Origin: Burkholderiales bacterium
GTDB lineage: Bacteria; Pseudomonadota; Gammaproteobacteria; Burkholderiales; Burkholderiaceae_C
DNA: 64,000 nt
Reading direction: 5' to 3'
NCBI GenBank assembly: GCA_030603635.1
Contig: JAUVXK010000002.1
Span: 1-64,000, forward strand
The position numbers and the translations under genes were made by a program. Below are positions 47,561 to 58,901 of the stretch, one piece after another. The notes beneath the pieces were generated by a model that was not told where the DNA came from, ran no database searches, and saw only the letters and a program-made list of their open reading frames with translations. Numbering within the stretch: position 1 is the first letter of the stretch; each line of letters starts with the position of its first letter.

Positions 47561-48451
47561 TCAGCGGCCGGAAGGCGCGCTGCTGCGGATGCCCCGGAAG
47601 AACTCCGATGACGGGTCCATGACCAGCACATCGCTCTTGCCGGTGAAGCTGGCGCGATACGCCTCCAGGCTGCGGTAGAACTGGGCAAACGAAGGATCCC
47701 GGCCGAAGGCCTCGTTGTAGGCCCGCGCAGCCTCGGCATCGCCCTCACCCTTGATCTTCTGCGCATCCCGGAAGGCATCGGAGACGATGATCTCACGCTG
47801 ACGGTCAGCATCGGCGCGGATCTTTTCGCCCTCCGCAAAACCGGTGGAACGCAGCTCGTTGGCCACGCGTTTGCGCTCGGCCTCCATGCGCTCGAACACC
47901 GAGCGGGTGATGGTTTCGGCGTAGTCGATGCGGGTGATCCGCACATCCACCACGTCCATGCCCCAGGGCCGTTCGGCCCCTCGCACGGCGGCCAGCACTT
48001 CGCGCTTGACGTCGGCCATGAGTTCCTCGCGACGGGTGGAGAGCAGTTCGCGCACGGTGCGCTTGTTGACCTCCTGCTGGAACGAGTTGCGCACCACCCG
48101 GTTGAGCTGGATCGCGCCCGCGCGCTCGTCCAGACCCACGTTTCGGATGTAGGCCGACGGATCGGAAATGCGCCAGCGCACGAACCAGTCGATCACGACG
48201 CGTTGCCGCTCGGCCGTGATCATCGGCTCGGTGTCGGAGCTTTCGAGGGTGAGCAATCGCTTGTCCACGTAGTTGACGTTCTGGAACGGCGGGGGCATCT
48301 TGAAATTGAGGCCCGGCTCGGTGACAACGCGCTGGATCTGACCCAGCTGGTAGACCACGCCGAACTGCCGCTGGTCAACCACGAAGAGCATGGAGCTGCC
48401 AATGGCAAGCACCAGCAGCAGAGAGGAAATGACGAGTCCGATCTTGTTCAT
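47561..48451 (-). CDS. hflC: HflC band-7/SPFH protein
   Basis: 296 aa; MNKIGLVISSLLLVLAIGSSMLFVVDQRQFGVVYQLGQIQRVVTEPGLNFKMPPPFQNV. Confidence 0.96.
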   Translation of the reverse strand: MNKIGLVISSLLLVLAIGSSMLFVVDQRQFGVVYQLGQIQRVVTEPGLNFKMPPPFQNVNYVDKRLLTLESSDTEPMITAERQRVVIDWFVRWRISDPSAYIRNVGLDERAGAIQLNRVVRNSFQQEVNKRTVRELLSTRREELMADVKREVLAAVRGAERPWGMDVVDVRITRIDYAETITRSVFERMEAERKRVANELRSTGFAEGEKIRADADRQREIIVSDAFRDAQKIKGEGDAEAARAYNEAFGRDPSFAQFYRSLEAYRASFTGKSDVLVMDPSSEFFRGIRSSAPSGR

Positions 48452-48472
48452 GATGTGTATGCCTCCCGGGGA

Positions 48473-49855
48473 TCAGCGCGTTTCGCGACCGCGAGAGCGC
48501 AGGTCGTCCCGGGCGCGGGGGTCGTTGGGCAGCAGCGGGGCGGTGGTCGAGCCGCTGACGGCACCGGCGGCAGGCGCAGCCACAGGGGCGCCGGCCGACT
48601 GCATGATCTTGTCCAGCGGCAGGTACAGGAGGTTGGAGTTCTGCCGGGTGTCGATCAGCACCTTGGTCACGTTGCTGTAGACCTCCTGCATGGCTTCCAG
48701 GTACAGACGCTCGCGCATGATCTGGGGTGCCTTGGCATGCTCGGCCTGCACCAGACGGAAACGTTGGGCATCACCCTGTGCCTGCGCCACCACCCTGGCC
48801 TTGTAACCTTCGGCTTCCTCGATCAGGCGCGACGCTGCGCCGCGCGCACGCGGGATCACGTCGTTCGCGTAGGCCTCCGCCTCGTTCTTGGCACGCTCGC
48901 GTTCCTGACCGGCCTTGAGCACGTCATCAAAGGCAGCTTGCACCTGCTCAGGCGGGCGCACACCACCTTGCTGCAGGTTGATGCCCACCACCTCGATACC
49001 GACTTCATAGCGGTCCAGGATGTTCTGCATCAGGTTACGCACGCGCGGAGCGATCTGATCCCGCTCGTCCACGAGGGCCGCGTCCATGCGCATGTTGCCA
49101 ACGACCTCGCGTACCGCGGTCTCGGCGGCACGCAACACGGCCGAATCCGGATCGCGGCTGTTGAAGAGGTAGGCCCGTGCATCACTCAGGCGGTACTGGA
49201 CGGCGAACTTGATTTCCACGATGTTCTCGTCCTGCGTCAGCATGGCCGAGTCACGCAGACCGGTCGCCCGGATGACGGAGTCGCGGCCCACGTCGACCGA
49301 GCGGATCTGGGTCACGAACACCGCCTCATGGCGCTGGATCGGGTACGGCAGACGCCAGTTGAAACCCGCGCCCACCGTGCTGTGGTACTTGCCGAACTGG
49401 GTGATGACCGCCTGCTGGCCTTCCTGCACGATGAAGAAGCCGGTGCCCATCCAGATCAGCACCGCGACGGCGCCGATCAGGCCAGCCCCGATACCGGTGC
49501 TCTTGGGATCAGGCTTGAAAGGGGGCAGACCGCCACCCGATCCATTGCCCATGCCGCCCCGGCCCCCACGCCCTCCCCCGCCGAACAGGCCGTTGAGCTT
49601 GCGGTTGAAGTCACGCCAGAGTTCGTCCAGATCGGGCGGCCCCTGGTTCGGGCCTTGCGGACGGTTGGGATAGGGACGCTGGTCGGGATCGTCGCGGCGA
49701 TCCTGATCGTCCGGATCGGCGTCGCGGTCGCGGTCACGGGAACCGTTCGGCCGCGGGGCATCATCGTCCCGGCCCCAGCGAGGGTCGTTCAGGTTGAACA
49801 TGCCTTTCACGCGGCTCCACAGGGGCGGGCGAAGAGGCGTCGGATTCATGTTCAT
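48473..49855 (-). CDS. hflK: HflK band-7/SPFH protein
   Basis: Disordered N-terminus, LLIWMGTGFF-like TM, VQEGQQAVITQFGKYHSTVGAGFNWRLPYPIQRHEAVFVTQIRSVDVG; adjacent to hflC. Confidence 0.96.
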   Translation of the reverse strand: MNMNPTPLRPPLWSRVKGMFNLNDPRWGRDDDAPRPNGSRDRDRDADPDDQDRRDDPDQRPYPNRPQGPNQGPPDLDELWRDFNRKLNGLFGGGGRGGRGGMGNGSGGGLPPFKPDPKSTGIGAGLIGAVAVLIWMGTGFFIVQEGQQAVITQFGKYHSTVGAGFNWRLPYPIQRHEAVFVTQIRSVDVGRDSVIRATGLRDSAMLTQDENIVEIKFAVQYRLSDARAYLFNSRDPDSAVLRAAETAVREVVGNMRMDAALVDERDQIAPRVRNLMQNILDRYEVGIEVVGINLQQGGVRPPEQVQAAFDDVLKAGQERERAKNEAEAYANDVIPRARGAASRLIEEAEGYKARVVAQAQGDAQRFRLVQAEHAKAPQIMRERLYLEAMQEVYSNVTKVLIDTRQNSNLLYLPLDKIMQSAGAPVAAPAAGAVSGSTTAPLLPNDPRARDDLRSRGRETR

Positions 49856-49897
49856 GGGTGGGTGTCTTGAAGAGGTCAATGGGGGTATTGTGCCGAA

Positions 49898-51061
49898 TCA
49901 GACGGACGCATTTTCCGGATCGGTCTTTTCCGAGCCGGCAACGGCGGCCAAACGCTGCGCCAGCAGGCTGCGCAGGGCGTCCAGACCGTCGCCCGTGTGG
50001 GCACTCACGAAGATACGAGGCCACACCGTACCCTGGAGTTCCATGTGGTCTACGGCCAGCAGCGGTTTTTGACCGGGCGGCAAGGCATCGATCTTGTTGA
50101 ACACCAGGATCTGGGGAATGTCGTCGGCACCAATTTCGTGCAGCACCTGCTGCACGTTGTCGATCTGCTCGTGGTAGGCGGGGTTGGACACGTCCACCAC
50201 GTGCAGCAGCAGGTCCGCGTCCCGGGCCTCCTGCAGCGTGGCTGCAAAGGCATCGACCAGGGTATGCGGCAGGTCGCGGATGAAACCGACGGTGTCGGAC
50301 AGCGACACGCTGCGCCCCACTTCGCCGAGGTACATCTGGCGCGTGGTCGTGTCCAGCGTGGCAAAGAGCTGGTCAGCCGCGTAGGCACGCGCCTTGACCA
50401 AGGCATTGAACAGTGATGACTTGCCGGCGTTGGTGTAGCCCACCAGCGAGATGTTGAACGCGCCCCGCCGCTCGCGCTGGCGCCGCTGCGTGCTGCGCTG
50501 ACGTTTGACCTTGTCCAGCCGTTCACGCGTGCGCTTGATCGCGTCACCGATCATCCGGCGGTCGAGTTCGATCTGGGTTTCGCCCGGCCCGCCGCGCATG
50601 CCGATGCCTCCACTCTGCCGCTCGAGGTGCGACCAGCGACGGACCAGGCGCGTGGACAGGTATTGCAATCGAGCCAGCTCGACCTGCAGCTTGCCTTCGT
50701 GGCTGCGCGCCCGCTGGGCAAATATTTCGAGGATGAGCAGAATACGGTCGTTGACCGGCATGCCCATGTGCCGCTCGAGGTTGCGCTGCTGCGCCGGACT
50801 CAGCGCCTGGTCGAACAGGATTTCGGTCGCGCCATGACCCAGCGCCAGTGCCTTGATTTCTTCGGCCTTGCCGCTGCCGATGTAGAGCGCCGCATCGGGT
50901 GCGCGGCGTTTGCAGGTGACGCGGTCCAACACCCGGTAACCGGCCGTCTCGGCCAGCTGTGCCAGTTCTTCGAGCGAGTCGTCGAAATGGGGCAGACCGA
51001 GGTCTACCCCGACCAGCACCACACCGGGCGCCTCCTGTGCGGATAAGGTGTCGGAACCCAA
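49898..51061 (-). CDS. hflX: GTPase HflX
   Basis: GAFNISLVGYTNAGKSSLFNALVKA, GMRGGPGETQIELDRR; apparent TTG start (LGSDTLSAQEAPGVVLVGVDLG) 8 nt after the hfq stop. Confidence 0.94.
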   Translation of the reverse strand: MGSDTLSAQEAPGVVLVGVDLGLPHFDDSLEELAQLAETAGYRVLDRVTCKRRAPDAALYIGSGKAEEIKALALGHGATEILFDQALSPAQQRNLERHMGMPVNDRILLILEIFAQRARSHEGKLQVELARLQYLSTRLVRRWSHLERQSGGIGMRGGPGETQIELDRRMIGDAIKRTRERLDKVKRQRSTQRRQRERRGAFNISLVGYTNAGKSSLFNALVKARAYAADQLFATLDTTTRQMYLGEVGRSVSLSDTVGFIRDLPHTLVDAFAATLQEARDADLLLHVVDVSNPAYHEQIDNVQQVLHEIGADDIPQILVFNKIDALPPGQKPLLAVDHMELQGTVWPRIFVSAHTGDGLDALRSLLAQRLAAVAGSEKTDPENASV

Positions 51062-51068
51062 TGTGCGG

Positions 51069-51314
51069 TCAGGCCGCTTCGGCCGGCGGAGCGACCGCGA
51101 ACTGCACCGGCCGGCCAGGCACGATGGTGGAGATGGCGTGCTTGTACACCATCTGAGTGACCGTGTTGCGCAGCAACACCACGTACTGGTCGAAGGACTC
51201 GATCTGGCCCTGCAGCTTGATCCCGTTGACGAGGTAGATGGACACCGGCACGTGCTCACGACGGAGCTGGTTCAGAAACGGGTCCTGGAGGAGTTGGCCG
51301 GGGTTGTTGCTCAC
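51069..51314 (-). CDS. hfq: RNA chaperone Hfq
   Basis: 81 aa; [66 protein letters not shown]. Confidence 0.98.
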   Translation of the reverse strand: MSNNPGQLLQDPFLNQLRREHVPVSIYLVNGIKLQGQIESFDQYVVLLRNTVTQMVYKHAISTIVPGRPVQFAVAPPAEAA

Positions 51315-51396
51315 GATCTGTTCCGTGTTCCATGGAGTGGAGGGATCAAGACCCTACCACAGGCGGGCAGGGTTTGTGCGAATGGCCGAACCGGCC

Positions 51397-52728
51397 CTAG
51401 GTGTCGTAAGGGTTCGCCGAGGTCTTGAACTCAATGCGCAGAGGAGTGCCCACGAGGTCGAAGGCCTTGCGGAAACGGCCCTCCAGGAATCGCTTGTAGG
51501 CATCGGTGACGCCCTCCAGCGAGTTGCCGTGGATCACGATCACCGGTGGGTTCATGCCCCCCTGGTGGGCGTAACGCATCTTGGGCCGGTACATGCCGCT
51601 GCGTTTCGGCGCTTGAAAGGCCACGGCCTCCTGCAGCAGCCGGGTCAGCACCGGGGTGGGCATCTTTTTCGTCGCCGACGCGTAGGCCTGGGCAATCGAC
51701 TTCCACAACGGGGCGATGCCCTGTCGCTTGATGGCCGAGATGGTGTGCATCGGCGCGAACTTGAGGAATGCAAGACGGCTCTCGATCGAGCGCTGCAGTT
51801 GCTCGCGCTGGTAGCTGTCGATGGCGTCCCACTTGTTGATCGCGATCACCACCGCCCGCCCGCTGTCGAGGATGTAGCCGGCGATGTGCGCGTCCTGATC
51901 AGTGACGCCCTGGGTCGCGTCGAGCAAGAGCAGCACCACGTGGGCGTTTTCGATGGCCTGCAATGTCTTGACAACGGAAAACTTCTCGATCGCCTCGAAC
52001 ACCTTGCCCTTGCGGCGCAGGCCGGCCGTGTCGATGAGCTCGAACTTCTGCCCATTGCGCTCAAACGGCACCGAAATGGCGTCCCGGGTCGTGCCGGGGA
52101 GGTCAAAGGCCACCAGACGCTCTTCGCCCAGCCAGGCATTGATCAACGTGGATTTGCCCACGTTGGGGCGTCCGGCGACCGCCAGCCGGATCACGGCGTC
52201 TTCGGCCGCCTCGGTTTCGGGTATCTCATCGGGCCAGTGGATGCTGTCCAGCGCGGCCTCGATCATGGAGCGCACGCCCTGACCATGAGCAGCCGACACC
52301 GGGATCACCTCGCCCAGGCCCAGCTCATAGAACTCGGACAACTGGGCGCCCGCCTTCATGCCCTCGGCCTTGTTGGCCACCAGCAAGCAGGGTTTGTCCA
52401 GCTTGCGCAGGTAGTTGGCGATGTCGTGGTCCTGGGCGCTCAGGCCATCCCGTGCATCAAGCACGAAGATCACCACGTCGGATTCGGCCACGGCCTGGCG
52501 CGTCTGCCTGGCCATTTCCTTGTAGATGCCGCTGCCGGCATCGGGCTCGAAACCGCCGGTGTCGATGACGATGAACTCGCGCTTGCCCAGACGGGCATTG
52601 CCGTAATGCCGGTCACGCGTGAGGCCGGGAAAATCGGCAACGATCGCGTCACGCGTCTTGGTCAGGCGGTTGTAGAGCGTGGACTTGCCCACATTGGGCC
52701 GCCCCACCAAGGCAATGACAGGTTTCAT
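51397..52728 (-). CDS. der: Ribosome biogenesis GTPase Der
   Basis: 443 aa; two G domains ([74 protein letters not shown]). Confidence 0.97.
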   Translation of the reverse strand: MKPVIALVGRPNVGKSTLYNRLTKTRDAIVADFPGLTRDRHYGNARLGKREFIVIDTGGFEPDAGSGIYKEMARQTRQAVAESDVVIFVLDARDGLSAQDHDIANYLRKLDKPCLLVANKAEGMKAGAQLSEFYELGLGEVIPVSAAHGQGVRSMIEAALDSIHWPDEIPETEAAEDAVIRLAVAGRPNVGKSTLINAWLGEERLVAFDLPGTTRDAISVPFERNGQKFELIDTAGLRRKGKVFEAIEKFSVVKTLQAIENAHVVLLLLDATQGVTDQDAHIAGYILDSGRAVVIAINKWDAIDSYQREQLQRSIESRLAFLKFAPMHTISAIKRQGIAPLWKSIAQAYASATKKMPTPVLTRLLQEAVAFQAPKRSGMYRPKMRYAHQGGMNPPVIVIHGNSLEGVTDAYKRFLEGRFRKAFDLVGTPLRIEFKTSANPYDT

Positions 52729-53891
52729 TCAGGACGCCAGCCGAAAACACCACCGTTGCGTGTGACCGCCACGAGCGTGTTGCCCGCGAGGAAAGGACCG
52801 CTCACGATGGCCGAACCATCGGTGTTCAGGCGGTTGAGCATGGCACCGTTGTCCCGTGACAGCAGGTGCAGGAAGCCTTGGGCATCGCCGACGATGATCG
52901 AGCGCCCTGCGGCCAGCGGCGCGGTGACGCCCCGATGCAGCAAGGCGTCGCTGGACCAGGCTCGCTCGCCCGTGTCCCGACGCCAGGCGACCACGCGCCC
53001 GTTGCGCTCGGCGCCATAGACCCGATCCGCATCGGCGGCCACTCCCACAGCGCCATCCGATGGCTGGGTCCACTGCACCGTGCCACGGCTGGCGTCGACA
53101 CAACCGACAGCGGACTGGAAGGCGCGTGCACAGACCTGATCACCAACCCGGCCGACGCGATCCACCAGATCCACCAGGCGCTCGATTTCATTGACCCCAC
53201 GCGGCGTGGCGAGGGGAGCATCCCAGCGGATGCGGCCGTTCAGCGGATCAAACGCGACAAGGCGCCCTGAAACACCGGCCAGGAGGGTGTCACCGACCGC
53301 AGTGAGCACACCGGCCTGCTGCAGCACCAGCGGATCGGCGCCACGCGCGGCCTGCGTCCAGAGACGGGCACCCGAACGGGCATCGAAGGCGGTAACGCTG
53401 CGATCGGCACTGAGGACGAACACGCGCTGCCCCGCCACGAGGGGGGCGGTGAACACCCGTGCCGGCAGGCGGGCGCGCCATAGCTCGCCGGAAGACTGCA
53501 CGACCACCAGTTCATTGGCACGCGTGACCACGGCCGCCAGCTGGCCGTCGGACCCCACCCCAGCGGACAGAGGTGCTCCCACCTCGACGCGCCAGACCAT
53601 CTGGCCCGAAGCACCATCGATGGCGACCACGGAACCGGCCGCGTTGGCGAGAAACACCTGCTGGCCGCGCACGGCAGGCGTCATCAGGGCATCGACCGGA
53701 CCGATGGCAGCGTTCCAGACCCGGGAAGCCGGGACCAGAGCCGTCACGGGCACCAGGGGAGCCGGCTCGGGACGTTTGGGGCCGGACGAACAGGCCGACA
53801 ACAGCGCAGCAAGCAGCAGGACAGCAGCCCCACAGCGGACCCGGGCAGTATCGGCGGAAAAATTCTGGCTCACGGCAGACGCTCCCTTCAT
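52725..53891 (-). CDS. bamB: Outer membrane assembly lipoprotein BamB
   Basis: 388 aa; lipobox LLSAC, PQQ-like repeats ([29 protein letters not shown]). Confidence 0.94.
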   Translation of the reverse strand: MKGASAVSQNFSADTARVRCGAAVLLLAALLSACSSGPKRPEPAPLVPVTALVPASRVWNAAIGPVDALMTPAVRGQQVFLANAAGSVVAIDGASGQMVWRVEVGAPLSAGVGSDGQLAAVVTRANELVVVQSSGELWRARLPARVFTAPLVAGQRVFVLSADRSVTAFDARSGARLWTQAARGADPLVLQQAGVLTAVGDTLLAGVSGRLVAFDPLNGRIRWDAPLATPRGVNEIERLVDLVDRVGRVGDQVCARAFQSAVGCVDASRGTVQWTQPSDGAVGVAADADRVYGAERNGRVVAWRRDTGERAWSSDALLHRGVTAPLAAGRSIIVGDAQGFLHLLSRDNGAMLNRLNTDGSAIVSGPFLAGNTLVAVTRNGGVFGWRPE

Positions 53892-54544
53892 TCAGACGCC
53901 CGCGCCGGGTCTACCCCCAGGGCGTTCAGCTTGGCTTCGACGATGCGACGATAGTCCACTTCGGGGCTCATGGCACGCCACGATGCCCGGTAGGCCTCAC
54001 GGGCCGCCTCGGTCTGACCCTGGGCGAGCAGCGCGTCGCCACGCCGATCCGCCACCAGCGCGGCATATTCTGCTGGCACGCTGCCGCTGAGCCAGTTCAG
54101 TGCCGCCGCGTAATCGCCGGCATCCATCTCGAGACCCGCCAATCTCAGACGCGCAGCCGCGACGATGCCGGGGTCAGACGCCTTGTCGACCACGGCCTTG
54201 AGCGCTTCCCGGGATTCGTCGGTTGCGCCTGTATCGTGCAACACGCGGGCGGCCAGCAGGCCCGCCTGTTGCGCCTGGGCGGAACGACCTGCCTGCTTCT
54301 GCATGTCGGACCAGACACGGCGCACGCGGTCCACGTCGTTCGCCCGCGCGGCGCGGTCCAGCTCGTCATACAGTGTCGCCGCTTCCAGTGCCGTCTTGCG
54401 CTGCCAGTACTGCCAGCCGTTCCAGGCAGCGTACCCTCCCAGCACGGCGATGAGCAGCCAGGTGATGAGATTGCCGTAACGGGCCCAGAAGTGCTTGATC
54501 TGGGCCAGTTGTTCCTGTTCTTGCAGGTCGTAGGGTGAGGCCAT
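53888..54544 (-). CDS. YfgM-family tetratricopeptide-like protein
   Basis: 218 aa; MASPYDLQEQEQLAQIKHFWARYGNLITWLLIAVLGGYAAWNGWQYWQR; between bamB and hisS. Confidence 0.9.
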   Translation of the reverse strand: MASPYDLQEQEQLAQIKHFWARYGNLITWLLIAVLGGYAAWNGWQYWQRKTALEAATLYDELDRAARANDVDRVRRVWSDMQKQAGRSAQAQQAGLLAARVLHDTGATDESREALKAVVDKASDPGIVAAARLRLAGLEMDAGDYAAALNWLSGSVPAEYAALVADRRGDALLAQGQTEAAREAYRASWRAMSPEVDYRRIVEAKLNALGVDPARASE

Positions 54545-54613
54545 GGAATGCGTGTGTGGATGGGTACTGCGTGTGCAGGGATTGTAGGGGGTCGGCTGCG
54601 CAAGCCCGGGCGG

Positions 54614-55906
54614 TCAGCGCAGCCGCGTTGCCCAGACCGATGCATCGGTCAGCGGCAGCAACGTCTGTTCGGTGATCGCACCCGGGGCGTCGGCGCGTAG
54701 CGGTTTGACTGCCACCTGCCCGGCGGCCAGTTCGCTCTCGCCGAAGATGAGCGCGTAGCGCGCGCCGCTGGCGTCTGCCTTCTTGAACTGGGACTTCATG
54801 CTGCCCTGCCCGTCCGGGCCGCCGGCATGCATCAGCACCGAAACGCCGGCCTGGCGCAGCACACGCAGCGCCTGCATCACGGTGGCCTGGCCTTCTGCCT
54901 GCGGCACGATGGCGTAGCAATCTGGCGCTGGAGAGGCCGGCAGGCGGTTCTGTGCCTTGAGCAGCTCCAGAATGCGCTCCACCCCCAGCGCCCAGCCCAC
55001 CGCCGGGGCAGGCTTGCCGCCGATCTGGGCGATCAGGCCGTCGTAACGCCCACCGGCGCAGACCGTACCCTGCGCACCGAGCGAGGTGGTCACGAACTCG
55101 AATACGCTGAGGTTGTAGTAGTCCATGCCCCGCACCAGGCGCGGGTTGATGCGGTAGGCAATGCCCTGGGCATCCAGCAGGCCGCGCAGGGCGTTGAAAT
55201 GCACCAGCGACTCGGCCCCGAGGTGGTCCATCAGCTTCGGGGCTGCCTCCACCAGGGCCTGCATGGCCGGGTTCTTGGTGTCGAGGATACGCAGTGGGTT
55301 GCTGTGCAGGCGGCGCCTGGCGTCTTCATCGAGCTGATCGGCGTGCTGCTCCAGGTAAGCGATGAGCGCCTGCCGGTGCGCCTGCCGTTCTGCGGGCTGA
55401 CCCAGGCTGTTGATTTCCAGGGTGATGTCGGTCAGGCCCAGTTCGGCCCACAGGTCGGCGGCCATGACGATAAGTTCCGCGTCCACGTCGGGCCCGGTGA
55501 AGCCCAGCGCCTCGGCCCCCACCTGATGGAACTGGCGGTAGCGGCCACGCTGCGGGCGCTCATGGCGGAACATCGGGCCCATGTAGTACAGGCGCTTGGG
55601 GCCATCGTAGAGCTGGTTGTGCTCGATCACCGCGCGCACCACGCCGGCCGTGGCCTCGGGGCGCAGAGTGAGCTGCTCGCCATTGAGGCGGTCCTCGAAG
55701 GAGTACATCTCCTTCTCGACGATGTCGGTCACCTCGCCGAGGCCGCGAACGAACAGACCCGTGGGCTCCACGATGGGCGTGCGCACGTTGCGGTAGGCGT
55801 AGCGCGCCATCAGGTCGCGGATCTTGCCTTCCAGCCATTCCCAGTGCGCCGACTCCGGCGCAAAAATATCGTTCATGCCTTTGACGGCACTCAGTTTCTC
55901 TGCCAT
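54614..55906 (-). CDS. hisS: Histidyl-tRNA synthetase
   Basis: Start trimmed to [73 protein letters not shown]. Confidence 0.97.
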   Translation of the reverse strand: MAEKLSAVKGMNDIFAPESAHWEWLEGKIRDLMARYAYRNVRTPIVEPTGLFVRGLGEVTDIVEKEMYSFEDRLNGEQLTLRPEATAGVVRAVIEHNQLYDGPKRLYYMGPMFRHERPQRGRYRQFHQVGAEALGFTGPDVDAELIVMAADLWAELGLTDITLEINSLGQPAERQAHRQALIAYLEQHADQLDEDARRRLHSNPLRILDTKNPAMQALVEAAPKLMDHLGAESLVHFNALRGLLDAQGIAYRINPRLVRGMDYYNLSVFEFVTTSLGAQGTVCAGGRYDGLIAQIGGKPAPAVGWALGVERILELLKAQNRLPASPAPDCYAIVPQAEGQATVMQALRVLRQAGVSVLMHAGGPDGQGSMKSQFKKADASGARYALIFGESELAAGQVAVKPLRADAPGAITEQTLLPLTDASVWATRLR

Positions 55907-55935
55907 GTGTTTTGCTTGTCTGTGTTCAACCACGC

Positions 55936-57213
55936 CTATGCGGACGCACTGAACTTCTGGTGGATGTAGTCCTGGACGATCTGCTGGAACTCGGTGGCAA
56001 TGGCCTCGCCCCTCAGTGTCAGGCGCTTCTCGCCATCGATGAACACCGGGGCGGCAGGCGCCTCGCCGGTACCCGGCAGGCTGATGCCGATGTCGGCGTG
56101 CTTGCTTTCGCCGGGTCCATTGACAATGCAGCCCATCACCGCGACCTTGAGGTTTTCCACGCCGGGGTAGCGCTCGCGCCACTGCGGCATGGAGGCGCGC
56201 AGGAAGTCGTCGATCTGCTTGGCCAGTTCCTGGAAGGTGGTGCTGGTGGTTCGGCCGCAACCGGGGCAGGCCGTGACGCTGGGAACGAAGCTGCGCAGCC
56301 CCAGGGCCTGCAGAATCTCCATCGCCACCACCACCTCCTGAGTGCGGGGCTCGCCCGGCTGCGGCGTGAGCGAGACGCGAATCGTGTCGCCAATGCCCTG
56401 CTGCAGCAGCACCGACAGTGCCGCCGCTGAAGCCACCGTGCCCTTGGTGCCCATGCCCGCCTCGGTCAAGCCCAGGTGCAGAGGGTAATCGCAACGCTCG
56501 TGCAACCGCTGGTACACGGCAATCAGATCCTGCACCCCACTGACCTTGCACGACAGCACGATGTCCTCGGGCTTCATGCCGATCTGCTCGGCTTGTGCAG
56601 CGGACTGCAGTGCAGAGGTGATCAGGGCCTCATACATCACCTGTTTGGCGTCCCAGGGCTGGGCGCGCCGGGCGTTCTCGTCCATCATGGACGCGAGCAG
56701 GTCCTGATCCAGGCTGCCCCAGTTCACACCAATGCGGATGTGCTTGTTCCAGCGCAGCGCGGCTTCAACCATCTGGCCGAACTGCCGATCTTTCTTCTCA
56801 CCTCGCCCCACGTTGCCGGGGTTGATGCGGTACTTGGACAAGGCCTGGGCCATGTCGGGGTAATCGGTGAGCAGGCGGTGGCCGTTGTAGTGGAAGTCGC
56901 CGATCAGCGGCACCGCAATGCCCATGCGGTCGAGCTGCTCACGAATGTAAGGCACCGCCTTGGCCGCGTCGTCATTGTTGACGGTGATGCGCACCAGTTC
57001 TGAACCCGCCTGCGCCAGTTCCTTGACTTGAATGGCCGTGGCCACCGCATCGGCGGTGTCGGTGTTGGTCATGGACTGCACGCGCACCGGCGCGCTGCCC
57101 CCCAGGGTGACCCGGTGATCTCCCCAGGCCACCACACCCATGCGCGATTTGCGGGATGCGAACGGGCTGGACACAGGCATGCCCGGCTCACGCTCGGATG
57201 AAAGGACATTCAT
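55936..57213 (-). CDS. ispG: 4-hydroxy-3-methylbut-2-enyl diphosphate synthase
   Basis: Start trimmed to [62 protein letters not shown] and [22 protein letters not shown]. Confidence 0.97.
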   Translation of the reverse strand: MNVLSSEREPGMPVSSPFASRKSRMGVVAWGDHRVTLGGSAPVRVQSMTNTDTADAVATAIQVKELAQAGSELVRITVNNDDAAKAVPYIREQLDRMGIAVPLIGDFHYNGHRLLTDYPDMAQALSKYRINPGNVGRGEKKDRQFGQMVEAALRWNKHIRIGVNWGSLDQDLLASMMDENARRAQPWDAKQVMYEALITSALQSAAQAEQIGMKPEDIVLSCKVSGVQDLIAVYQRLHERCDYPLHLGLTEAGMGTKGTVASAAALSVLLQQGIGDTIRVSLTPQPGEPRTQEVVVAMEILQALGLRSFVPSVTACPGCGRTTSTTFQELAKQIDDFLRASMPQWRERYPGVENLKVAVMGCIVNGPGESKHADIGISLPGTGEAPAAPVFIDGEKRLTLRGEAIATEFQQIVQDYIHQKFSASA

Positions 57214-57217
57214 GGTG

Positions 57218-58105
57218 TCAGCGCACCTCGAAACGGGCCACGTTGTTGCGGACATGGGGCGCCAAGGCAAAGGACTCACCACGCAAGGTTGCCTCGACTT
57301 CATCCGCCCGCCCAACCACGACGGCCAGTGGGAAATCGGCAGAAAATGCCACGGCCTCACCCGCCTGCAGGCTGCGCTGGAGCAACACACGCCCCGATGC
57401 CCCGCTGACCTGCACCCATGAGGTCTCGCGAGCACGCAGACGGAACACCCCTTCCGGCGAGAGGGCATCATCGGCCGCTGCCGGGGCGACTTCTGCAAAG
57501 GAGGGCGCGGGCATGGTCTCAGGCTCGGCAGGGGCCACATCGGTCGAGGTTCCGACGCCGACCGCATCGCCCTCGGCCGTCAGGGGTTCGACAGCCACAG
57601 CCACCGGAGACAGAGTCGTGCGCTGCGGAGGCGGCGTTGAGGCCGAAGGCAGCAGGAACCACAGGACCACCGCCACCACCAGGACCAGCAACGCGAATGC
57701 TATGGGCCACGACAGCCGGCGCCCCACCAGCGGGGTCGGCCCCGCTGTCTTGAGCGAGGCTTGTCGCACTGGCATGGGCGCATTGATGGAGCGCTCGATA
57801 TCACCTAGCCGCACTTCCGCCGATGCGGGCAGGCTCGCCAGAATCGGTCCCGGGTCCACCTTCAGCACTCGGCACACGCTCAAGGCGAGCGCCCGGGCAA
57901 ACGTCATATCGGGCAATTCGTCGTAGCGCCCAGCCTCCAGGGCCTCCAACCGCCGCACGGGGACCTTGAGCATGGCGGCCAGGGCCACCAGGTGCAGACC
58001 GGCGCGCTCACGGGCCTGTCGCAAGGTCAGCACCGCAACCGCGGGCGCACCGGACTCTTCTGGATGTTCCTGCGGCTGCACTCGATCGTTCACGTTCTCA
58101 CTCAT
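57218..58105 (-). CDS. RodZ-like protein (N-terminal HTH, one TM, DUF4115)
   Basis: 295 aa; [54 protein letters not shown], then TM and beta-rich C-terminus. Confidence 0.85.
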   Translation of the reverse strand: MSENVNDRVQPQEHPEESGAPAVAVLTLRQARERAGLHLVALAAMLKVPVRRLEALEAGRYDELPDMTFARALALSVCRVLKVDPGPILASLPASAEVRLGDIERSINAPMPVRQASLKTAGPTPLVGRRLSWPIAFALLVLVVAVVLWFLLPSASTPPPQRTTLSPVAVAVEPLTAEGDAVGVGTSTDVAPAEPETMPAPSFAEVAPAAADDALSPEGVFRLRARETSWVQVSGASGRVLLQRSLQAGEAVAFSADFPLAVVVGRADEVEATLRGESFALAPHVRNNVARFEVR

Positions 58106-58901
58106 TGAATGCTCCCCGCTCGTAGGCGTTAGCCTCGCGCGACTCGGGGAATCGGCGCAGCAACTGGGTGGCCAGCTGCCGGGCGGCCTCCCGGTTCTGG
58201 AGCCGGTTTTCGATCTTGATGCCGAGCCAGAGCGACTCGGCGTTTGCGAATTCGGAATTGTTCAGCCGCCTGAGATAGAAACGGGCACGTTCGCTGTCAC
58301 CCCGCTGGTGCAACAGCAACGCCAGGTTGTACACCGTGATCGGATTGGCTGAATCCAGCTCGAAGGAACGCATCAGGCTCTGCTCGGCCTCGGTACGCTG
58401 TCCAGCCCTCGCCTGGCATATCCCCTGCACCATCCACGTACGAGCAGCGGAGCGGTAGCCAGGCGACTGCAGCGCACGGGCGAACGCCTGTGTGGCGTCG
58501 GCCTGACGATCGGCCTGACAGTAGAACCAGCCCAGGTTGTGCCAGGTGTCGCCGTCGCGTGGCGCCAGGCGCAATGCCTGCTGAAAGCTGTCTTCGGCCA
58601 GACGGGGTTCGTCCAGCCGCATGAAGATCAACCCGCGCAGGTTGTAGGCCGCCGCAAAGGTGGGGTCGGCATTCAGCGACTGCTTGACCTCGTCCAGTGC
58701 CACGGTGGCCTGGCCCTGCTCGAAGTAACCCGCAGCAAGCTCAAGACGGATTCGCGCACGGCGGCGGGCTTCCGGTTCGTCCGACTCGGTGACCCAGACC
58801 CGATCCCCTTCGATGCGGGGCACGTTAGAAGCGCACCCGGCCTGCAGGGCCAGGAGCGCCACACCCATCCACAGCGCACACCATCGCCACGCCCAAGTCA
58901 T
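58098..58901 (-). CDS. pilW: Type IV pilus biogenesis TPR lipoprotein PilF/PilW
   Basis: Start trimmed to [25 protein letters not shown] (lipobox); TPR repeats; between rodZ-like and rlmN. Confidence 0.86.
   Translation of the reverse strand: MTWAWRWCALWMGVALLALQAGCASNVPRIEGDRVWVTESDEPEARRRARIRLELAAGYFEQGQATVALDEVKQSLNADPTFAAAYNLRGLIFMRLDEPRLAEDSFQQALRLAPRDGDTWHNLGWFYCQADRQADATQAFARALQSPGYRSAARTWMVQGICQARAGQRTEAEQSLMRSFELDSANPITVYNLALLLHQRGDSERARFYLRRLNNSEFANAESLWLGIKIENRLQNREAARQLATQLLRRFPESREANAYERGAFNE

Noticed and set aside
48203-49870. 555-aa plus-strand ORF
   Set aside because: Antisense to hflC/hflK.
51238-53019. 593-aa plus-strand ORF
   Set aside because: Antisense to der and part of bamB.
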